Shown piece by piece: positions 5,973 to 6,532 of a stretch of 6,532 nt of DNA. This DNA is from Thiobacillus sp. (GTDB taxonomy: Bacteria; Pseudomonadota; Gammaproteobacteria; Burkholderiales; Thiobacillaceae). A program made the translations under genes and the position numbers. The stretch covers positions 1 through 6,532 of the forward strand of contig NZ_JANJXQ010000166.1 of NCBI RefSeq assembly GCF_024708915.1. Direction: 5' to 3'. The first letter of the stretch is position 1; each line of letters starts with the position of its first letter. The notes beneath the pieces were generated by a model. The model searched no databases and had not been told where the DNA came from. It worked only from the letters and a program-made list of their open reading frames with translations.

Positions 5973-6532
5973 ATGATCGATCTTTCCACCGACTACCTCG
6001 GCCTCAAGCTCAAGAACCCGCTGGTACCCTCGGCATCGCCGCTGTCGCGCAATCTGGACACGGCGCTGCGGCTGGAGGAAGCCGGCGCCGCCGCATTGGT
6101 GATGTATTCCCTGTTCGAGGAGGAATTGCGGGCGGAAGACGCGATGATGGATCGCTTTCTGCTGCATGCCGGCCTTGGGAGCTGCGAAGCGGAGGACGGC
6201 TTTCTGCCCGATCATGGCGAGTTCCGCAGCAGCCTCGATCACTACCTGGCGCATCTGCAGCAGCTCAAATGCCGCCTGGAAATTCCCGTGGTGGCAAGCC
6301 TCAACGGCATCTCCCCGTCCGGCTGGGTGGAGCTGGGCCGGGAACTGCAACAGGCCGGCGCCGATGCGCTGGAACTCAACGTCTATCACGTCGCGGCGGA
6401 GATGATGGAACCCGGCGAGGCGGTGGAGGCGCGTTATCTCAGCCTGCTCACCGAACTGCGTCAGGTGGTGAGCGTTCCCATCGTCATGAAGCTGTCGCCG
6501 TTCTTTTCCTCGCTGCCGCATTTCGTGAAACA
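5973..6532 (+). CDS. Dihydroorotate dehydrogenase-like flavoprotein, N-terminal 186 residues (runs off right edge)
   Basis: The ATG at 5973 comes one base after the nifJ stop (TGA-C-ATG), so the two are probably translationally coupled; GGA at 5962-5964 is a weak ribosome binding site. The frame stays open to the last base, giving about 186 of a usual ~330 residues. It reads as an FMN-binding TIM barrel of the DHOD superfamily: LSTDYLGLKLKNPLVPSASP at the N-terminus, NGISPSGW (Asn111), AGADALELNVYH (Asn136) and VMKLSPFF (Lys173, matching the flavin-contacting lysine of class 1A enzymes). Where Lactococcus PyrDA has N-L-S-C (catalytic Cys130), this protein has N-V-Y-H, so the usual catalytic cysteine is missing and pyrimidine synthesis is unlikely to be its job. 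Proteins of this type are commonly annotated only as DHOD-like and often lie beside nifJ. A role as a redox partner or accessory of NifJ is inference. The ending is not seen. Confidence 0.88.
   Translation, partial: MIDLSTDYLGLKLKNPLVPSASPLSRNLDTALRLEEAGAAALVMYSLFEEELRAEDAMMDRFLLHAGLGSCEAEDGFLPDHGEFRSSLDHYLAHLQQLKCRLEIPVVASLNGISPSGWVELGRELQQAGADALELNVYHVAAEMMEPGEAVEARYLSLLTELRQVVSVPIVMKLSPFFSSLPHFVK

Noticed and set aside
2506..5976. 1156-codon plus-strand frame running inside nifJ in another phase
   Set aside because: NifJ has every expected motif in its own frame. The overlapping frame gives low-complexity arginine/glycine/alanine-rich sequence with no family signal, and is open only because of the high G+C content.
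5973..6532. Annotating the last gene as pyrD for pyrimidine synthesis
   Set aside because: The DHOD fold is clear, but the catalytic cysteine position is histidine and the gene is coupled to nifJ, so the pyrD symbol would over-state the evidence.

Overview
The window joins two unrelated pieces of bacterial DNA. Bases 1 to about 702 are moderate in G+C (hand counts of three 60-base lines give about 42-48%). They encode the end of mtnA and the start of an mtnP-like methylthioadenosine phosphorylase, both from the methionine salvage pathway. The tight, slightly overlapping gene pair, the base composition and the protein style fit a Bacteroidota-like organism, but that is an inference. From about 705 to the end the DNA is very G+C-rich (about 72% in a sampled line) and looks betaproteobacterial, most like the Rhodocyclales (Thauera/Azoarcus/Accumulibacter type). 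The switch falls within a few bases, inside two reading frames, and no mobile element or repeat lies at the joint. The simplest reading is a chimeric contig or clone.

Layout: (1) 1-351, 3' end of mtnA, running in from the left edge; (2) 344 to about 703, first ~119 codons of mtnP, cut at the joint; (3) about 705-2141, cysG (trifunctional siroheme synthase), complete except for its first few codons, which are lost at the joint; (4) 2142-2395, a non-coding gap with a candidate hairpin, a probable promoter, a neat GGACA-N4-TGTCC inverted repeat and a good ribosome binding site; (5) 2396-5971, nifJ, a full-length pyruvate:ferredoxin/flavodoxin oxidoreductase; (6) 5973 to the right edge, a dihydroorotate-dehydrogenase-like flavoprotein, starting one base after the nifJ stop and running out of the window.

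The right-hand genes have a loose common theme. CysG makes siroheme, the cofactor of sulfite and assimilatory nitrite reductases. NifJ makes acetyl-CoA and low-potential electrons from pyruvate using thiamine diphosphate and three [4Fe-4S] clusters. The DHOD-like protein is almost certainly co-translated with NifJ and retains flavin-binding features, but it lacks the usual DHOD catalytic cysteine, so its reaction is probably different. The nifJ promoter appears to carry an operator overlapping the expected transcription start, which suggests repression, possibly by an iron-sulfur or redox sensor.

I see no tRNA, rRNA, CRISPR array, insertion sequence or phage gene, and no clearly new multi-gene system. 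The points most worth a second look are the chimeric joint, the nifJ operator and the nifJ-coupled DHOD-like protein.
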